Shown here piece by piece: positions 60,579-64,000 of a DNA stretch of 64,000 nucleotides. The position numbers and the translations under genes were made by a program. The stretch is taken from assembly GCF_029319185.1 (NCBI RefSeq), contig NZ_CP119754.1:4278001-4342000 (forward strand), read 5' to 3'. Origin of the DNA: Superficieibacter sp. HKU1 (GTDB lineage Bacteria > Pseudomonadota > Gammaproteobacteria > Enterobacterales > Enterobacteriaceae). Every line of letters begins with the position of its first letter. The stretch's first letter is position 1. The notes beneath the pieces were generated by a model. The model saw only the letters and a program-made list of their open reading frames with translations. It did not search any database and was not told the DNA's origin.

Positions 60579-61318
60579 TTATCGGCCCTCATTATTTTAT
60601 TAATAGTTTCTTTCTTTTCAATGATCCTGCGTCCATATTCGCTATATTCTCGACCAGGAGAGCCAGGTGGCTTATGGATAGACTGGAGAATATCATCTTT
60701 ACTTCTCATAGTTCCACGATTATATCTCGAAGCTGCTAAGATTATCTGTTCATCAGTTAAATGCAGAGTATCAGAGTCTGGGTTATCGTAAAGAATAAGA
60801 TCATGAAGATGATATGCCACTATCCTGATATTAAAACTATTATCCAACAAGCACTGTGAAAGACGAAACTGTTGAAAATGCGTTAAAGTGTTTGGATTAA
60901 TGCCAATTGTTTTTGCGGCAACCCCAAGCTGGATGGCTATTGATCCAACTGATGTTGCATTTGATAATTCATTAGTATCATTCCTGAGAATTTCTTCAAT
61001 CACTTGCCTAAATTGCAACACACCTACACCTTTAAATCTTTCAGGTGTTCCGCCTACTTCAGCAACAGCGACACCCGCCAGTAGAAGTTCCGGGATTCTT
61101 GCTTCGAAAGCATATTTTTTTATTTTATCACGATGGTGAATTAGCCAGGCCGTCTTATAATACCAGAGATACGCTTTTCCTGTCATAAAGCACCAATTAG
61201 AAGGCAAAGCATACCAACGGAAAAAATCAAATCCATTCCAGTGAGGAAAACCATATTTATCAACATCACAAAAAACAAGAGAATCAAACATATTATATGT
61301 CCATATAATGCTAGTCAT
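60575..61318 (-). CDS. Lysozyme/transglycosylase-like protein without signal peptide, candidate secreted effector
   Basis: The 247-residue product could start at ATG 61318 or at the second Met (61291, M-F-D-S-L-V-F). Residues 75-90 (I-P-E-L-L-L-A-G-V-A-V-A-E-V-G-G) resemble the catalytic helix of goose-type lysozymes and lytic transglycosylases, with Glu87 as the candidate acid. Further on, S-V-G-S-I-A-I-Q-L-G (123-132), an N-I-R-I-V-A-Y-H-L-H-D-L helix (163-174) and A-A-S-R-Y-N-R-G (195-202) match the usual S-x-G-x-x-Q, L-x-x-L and A-A-Y-N-x-G motifs. No signal peptide is visible, so it must be exported by another route or act after delivery into a rival cell. AT-rich composition indicates horizontal transfer. 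No secretion genes are in the window. Confidence 0.6.
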   Translation of the reverse strand: MTSIIWTYNMFDSLVFCDVDKYGFPHWNGFDFFRWYALPSNWCFMTGKAYLWYYKTAWLIHHRDKIKKYAFEARIPELLLAGVAVAEVGGTPERFKGVGVLQFRQVIEEILRNDTNELSNATSVGSIAIQLGVAAKTIGINPNTLTHFQQFRLSQCLLDNSFNIRIVAYHLHDLILYDNPDSDTLHLTDEQIILAASRYNRGTMRSKDDILQSIHKPPGSPGREYSEYGRRIIEKKETINKIMRADK

Positions 61319-61435
61319 GCAATGATAATCCAGGCAATGTCATTATAAATGCGATCGCTATCACATCAGAAAAAATAACACTCACCAGTCATAATATATA
61401 TGTATATGTCAAGATTTATTAAAAACGAGGTCAAT

Positions 61436-61466
61436 AAAAAGCCCTGCTATTATTTAACAGGGCTTT
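61436..61466 (-). terminator. Terminator after yjeM
   Basis: AAAAAGCCCTG (61436-61446) pairs with CAGGGCTTT (61458-61466). Read on the minus strand, the stem is followed by a T run, as expected for yjeM. Confidence 0.88.
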
Positions 61467-61497
61467 ATCTGTTTTTTTATTTTACACCATAACCTGC

Positions 61498-62985
61498 TCA
61501 GGGTTGTTTGCTACTCTTGCAACGGTAATTCTCATAAATCCCCGTCGCCAGCAGCGAGAAGAAAATCGGCCCGCCGACCATCCACAATGCGCTGCTCCAG
61601 TCACTGGCCTCAATGATCGGCTGAACAACGGTAAAGATGTTGGCGAAGGCCACAATCAACACCACAATAGCCGTCGCCAGAAGCGTGCTGAACCGATTTT
61701 TAAAAATCACAAACGGACGATCGACGTCCTGCCGCGCCTTGAAGAAGGGAAAGGCCAGCGCGAGGAATAAATAGGGTATCGTCATTGAAACGTTCGCCAT
61801 TAGCGTCAGCTTGTTATAAAACGCCGAGGCGGTATCGCCGCCGAAAGACACCAGCAGAATAAACAGGCATACCAGCACGCACTGCATCCCCATCGCAGTG
61901 GCGGGCATCCCATTTTGATTAAGACGCGTCATTGCCACAGGCCACAGCGCTTTCGGCGTGCCCTGTATGATCGCTTTTAGCGGCGAATAGCTCAGCGTGA
62001 AAAACGCGCCGGTATAGGCCAGAAACATCGATAAACCGGTAACTCTGGCAAACCATGTTCCCATCACCAGTGCATTTTCCGGCGATAAGTTCATCGCCTG
62101 CCCTAATGTCACGCCAAGGCTTTTCATTAAGACATAAGTAATATTCCCCAGGTTTGTGCTGCTGGTACTTAATACCTGCTGCCAGTTGGTACTGACGCCC
62201 CACAGGAAGATGGCCAGCGAGTAACCGACGGAAATGACTATGGCGGCAAAAACGATACCGCGGGCAAAATTCTTTTCCGGCTTTTCGGTTTTATCGACCA
62301 GTCCACCGACGGCCTCAATACCACCGAATGCGAAAATAGCAAAAACGACAAAGGAGAGCATCGCCAGCCCCGACTGGTAGCCAGGGTTCGGCGAGGCGGC
62401 AAAATTAACCGGTTCAGCGAAATGTCCGCCATTCAGGCACAAGATGGCGATACTTGCCAACAGAAGCACCAGATTAAGACACATCACGGCGATACCGCCA
62501 ACCGCGGTAACCCGAGCAATTTTGTTAATGCCTTTTGAAGCCACAGAGGTCACCAGCAGCATCCAGACTATCGCCAGGATGCCCACGACCTGCGTGGAGC
62601 TCAGGCTGGCAAATGCCCAGGTCTGCGTTCTGTCCGTGCCGAACAAAAAAGTAGAAAACGGCACCCAGACTTTTGCGGCGGAGCTGACCATCCATACCAC
62701 GTAAGATGAAAACCACATAAACGTCCCGATAAAGGCATAACGGGGTCCGACGCTATGGTTCATCCACGAGTAAATCCCGCCCTCTTCCTTACGATAAGCC
62801 GAGCCCATTTCAGCCATCATCAGCGCAAAAGGGATAAAGAAAAACAGCGCGGAAAAGATATAGAACGGCGTGGCACTGTAGCCCATCAATAAGTAGGCTG
62901 AAGGACTATTGGCAAAGCCAAAAACGGAAGTAAATATCATCAGGATAAGCCCGATCAGGCTCATCTTTTTTGTCTGCTGGGTCAT
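61498..62985 (-). CDS. yjeM: APC-superfamily amino acid transporter YjeM
   Basis: ATG 62985 (M-T-Q-Q-T-K-K-M-S-L-I-G) is preferred because K-K-M-S-L-I-G aligns with the E. coli N-terminus and a GGATGG element precedes it; ATG 62997 is the alternative. The protein has 495 residues and about twelve membrane helices with the F-A-N-S-P-S-A-Y segment in helix 1 and E-E-G-G-I-Y-S-W in the following loop. It resembles glutamate/GABA-type antiporters; the substrate is not established. Confidence 0.93.
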   Translation of the reverse strand: MTQQTKKMSLIGLILMIFTSVFGFANSPSAYLLMGYSATPFYIFSALFFFIPFALMMAEMGSAYRKEEGGIYSWMNHSVGPRYAFIGTFMWFSSYVVWMVSSAAKVWVPFSTFLFGTDRTQTWAFASLSSTQVVGILAIVWMLLVTSVASKGINKIARVTAVGGIAVMCLNLVLLLASIAILCLNGGHFAEPVNFAASPNPGYQSGLAMLSFVVFAIFAFGGIEAVGGLVDKTEKPEKNFARGIVFAAIVISVGYSLAIFLWGVSTNWQQVLSTSSTNLGNITYVLMKSLGVTLGQAMNLSPENALVMGTWFARVTGLSMFLAYTGAFFTLSYSPLKAIIQGTPKALWPVAMTRLNQNGMPATAMGMQCVLVCLFILLVSFGGDTASAFYNKLTLMANVSMTIPYLFLALAFPFFKARQDVDRPFVIFKNRFSTLLATAIVVLIVAFANIFTVVQPIIEASDWSSALWMVGGPIFFSLLATGIYENYRCKSSKQP

Positions 62986-63132
62986 AAAACCATCCATAAG
63001 GGTGTGTAGCGGCGGCGGATGGTAGCAGAAGACCAGACAAATGTTGTGACTTAATGGGGCACGCCAGAAAGAAGCCCCATTTCATTTTAAAATGGCAGTT
63101 TTTAGTACCGCAAAGCGTGATTCCCGCGATGG

Positions 63133-63152
63133 TTCCCTCTAAAAAGAGGGAA
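63133..63152 (-). terminator. Hairpin after epmA
   Basis: TTCCCTCT (63133-63140) pairs perfectly with AGAGGGAA (63145-63152) five bases past the epmA stop. There is no clear U tract. Confidence 0.5.
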
Positions 63153-63157
63153 ACGAA

Positions 63158-64000
63158 TCAGGCTCGGTCAACGCTGAAGGCCAGCACGTCGGCAAGAGTC
63201 TCCGCGCCCAGTGCCAGCATCACCAGGCGATCCACGCCTAATGCCACGCCAGAACAGTCTGGCAAACCGGCTTTTAATGCTTCCAGCAAATTGACGTCAA
63301 TTGGCTGCTGCGGCAGACCGCGCGCCGCGCGCTTGCGGTTATCCTGCTCAAAACGCTGCTGCTGCTCGCGCGCGTCGGTCAGCTCATGGAAACCGTTCGC
63401 CAGCTCAAGCCCTTTGAAATAGACCTCAAAACGTTCTGCCACGCGGTGATCTTCAGTGCTGATTTGCGCCAGCGACGCCTGGCTTGCCGGGAAGTGATAG
63501 ACAAACGCCGGACGCTCTTTCCCGATATGCGGCTCAACGCCCATCGCGAACAGCAGTTGCAGGAGGGTATCGCGATCCTCTTCGGTATCGGCAATATTGC
63601 TGAGATCGAGCTTCGCCGCCGCCTGACGCAGTTGGGTTTTATCAGCGGAAAGCGGATCGATTTCCAGATGGCGCTGAAACGCCTGCTGATAGGAGAGCGT
63701 TTCCGCCGCCGGACACTCCAGCACCTGTTGCAGGAGATCATCAACCTCATTCATCAGGCGGTACATATCATAGTGCGGACGATACCATTCCAGCATGGTG
63801 AACTCAGGATTATGGTGACGTCCCATCTCTTCATTACGGAAGCTGCGACAAAGCTGATATACCGGTCCGCAGCCCGCCGCGAGCAGGCGCTTCATATGGT
63901 ATTCCGGGCTGGTCATCAGATACAGATTCATCCCCTGAGAATGGCCGGGACCGACGAAACGGGTTTCAAACGGGAACAGGTGAACGTCAGTTACCGTCGC
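63158..64000 (-). CDS. epmA: Elongation factor P--(R)-beta-lysine ligase EpmA (5' end beyond the window)
   Basis: The last 280 codons are visible, open to the window edge; the first roughly 45 residues lie outside. The class II aminoacyl-tRNA synthetase core is like LysRS without an anticodon domain: F-R-N-E-E-M (motif 2), H-N-P-E-F-T-M-L-E-W, F-H-E-L-T-D-A-R-E-Q, and the G-V-A-L-G-V-D-R-L motif 3. EpmA attaches (R)-beta-lysine to Lys34 of EF-P, aiding translation of polyproline stretches. The in-frame ATG at 63931 is internal. Confidence 0.97.
   Translation of the reverse strand, partial: ATVTDVHLFPFETRFVGPGHSQGMNLYLMTSPEYHMKRLLAAGCGPVYQLCRSFRNEEMGRHHNPEFTMLEWYRPHYDMYRLMNEVDDLLQQVLECPAAETLSYQQAFQRHLEIDPLSADKTQLRQAAAKLDLSNIADTEEDRDTLLQLLFAMGVEPHIGKERPAFVYHFPASQASLAQISTEDHRVAERFEVYFKGLELANGFHELTDAREQQQRFEQDNRKRAARGLPQQPIDVNLLEALKAGLPDCSGVALGVDRLVMLALGAETLADVLAFSVDRA

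Overview
The window is chromosomal DNA from a member of the Enterobacterales, close to Escherichia, Citrobacter, Enterobacter and Klebsiella. Most proteins align over their full length with remembered E. coli K-12 proteins, and gene order follows the 94-96 min segment of K-12 (epmA-yjeM-mscM-psd-rsgA-orn-glyVXY-queG/nnr-tsaE-amiB-mutL-miaA-hfq-hflXKC-yjeT-purA-nsrR-rnr ... rlmB ... aidB ... ula ... rpsF-priB-rpsR-rplI ... fklB-cycA-ytfE-ytfF-qorB-ytfH-cpdB-cysQ). Species cannot be fixed by eye. All family and homolog statements come from memory; no search was run.

Layout. 1-2086: a small + strand cassette, absent from K-12 as far as I recall. It encodes a membrane protein split over two frames, whose end is a Ser/Gly/Cys repeat tail, followed by a translationally coupled radical SAM/SPASM enzyme. 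2080-12551: cysQ/cpdB, the HxlR regulator ytfH with qorB, an extra AraC regulator, ytfF, the NsrR-controlled ytfE, cycA, fklB and oapA. 12574-14138: ribosomal operon rpsF-priB-rpsR-rplI with its leader. 14259-20965: complete L-ascorbate utilisation locus (ulaABCDEF, ulaG, ulaR). 20962-25008: yjfP, bsmA, yjfN, a GH25 lysozyme-like gene and aidB; the K-12 yjfIJKLMC block is missing. 25231-39630: rlmB and rnr, adjacent in K-12, are separated by an eleven-gene co-oriented cassette. It holds a dipeptide-type ABC importer, an M20 amidohydrolase, a taurine-type ABC importer, an Asp/Glu-type racemase and a D-cysteine desulfhydrase/cysteate sulfo-lyase-like PLP enzyme. 39669-50689: nsrR, purA, yjeT and the amiB-mutL-miaA-hfq-hflX-hflK-hflC operon. 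50682-53346: nnr and queG, divergent with overlapping start codons. 53348-53894: a datA-like cluster of DnaA boxes beside three tRNA-Gly genes. 54089-60220: orn, rsgA, psd, mscM. 60239-61466: an AT-rich two-gene island resembling a muramidase-type effector with a membrane immunity protein. 61498-64000: yjeM and the 3' part of epmA.

How the genes work together. NsrR (39669-40094) should repress ytfE through a perfect operator at 8518-8540, so sensor and target are both in the window. UlaR should bind matching 18-base sites between ulaA and ulaG. The rnr/rlmB cassette looks like one sulfur or amino-acid scavenging operon: two importers, an amidohydrolase, a racemase and a C-S lyase.

The best candidates for undescribed biology are (1) the Cys-repeat membrane protein plus radical SAM maturase at the left edge, including a possible frameshift at an A7 run; (2) the muramidase-like/immunity-like pair; and (3) the sulfonate/D-amino-acid cassette inserted between rnr and rlmB.
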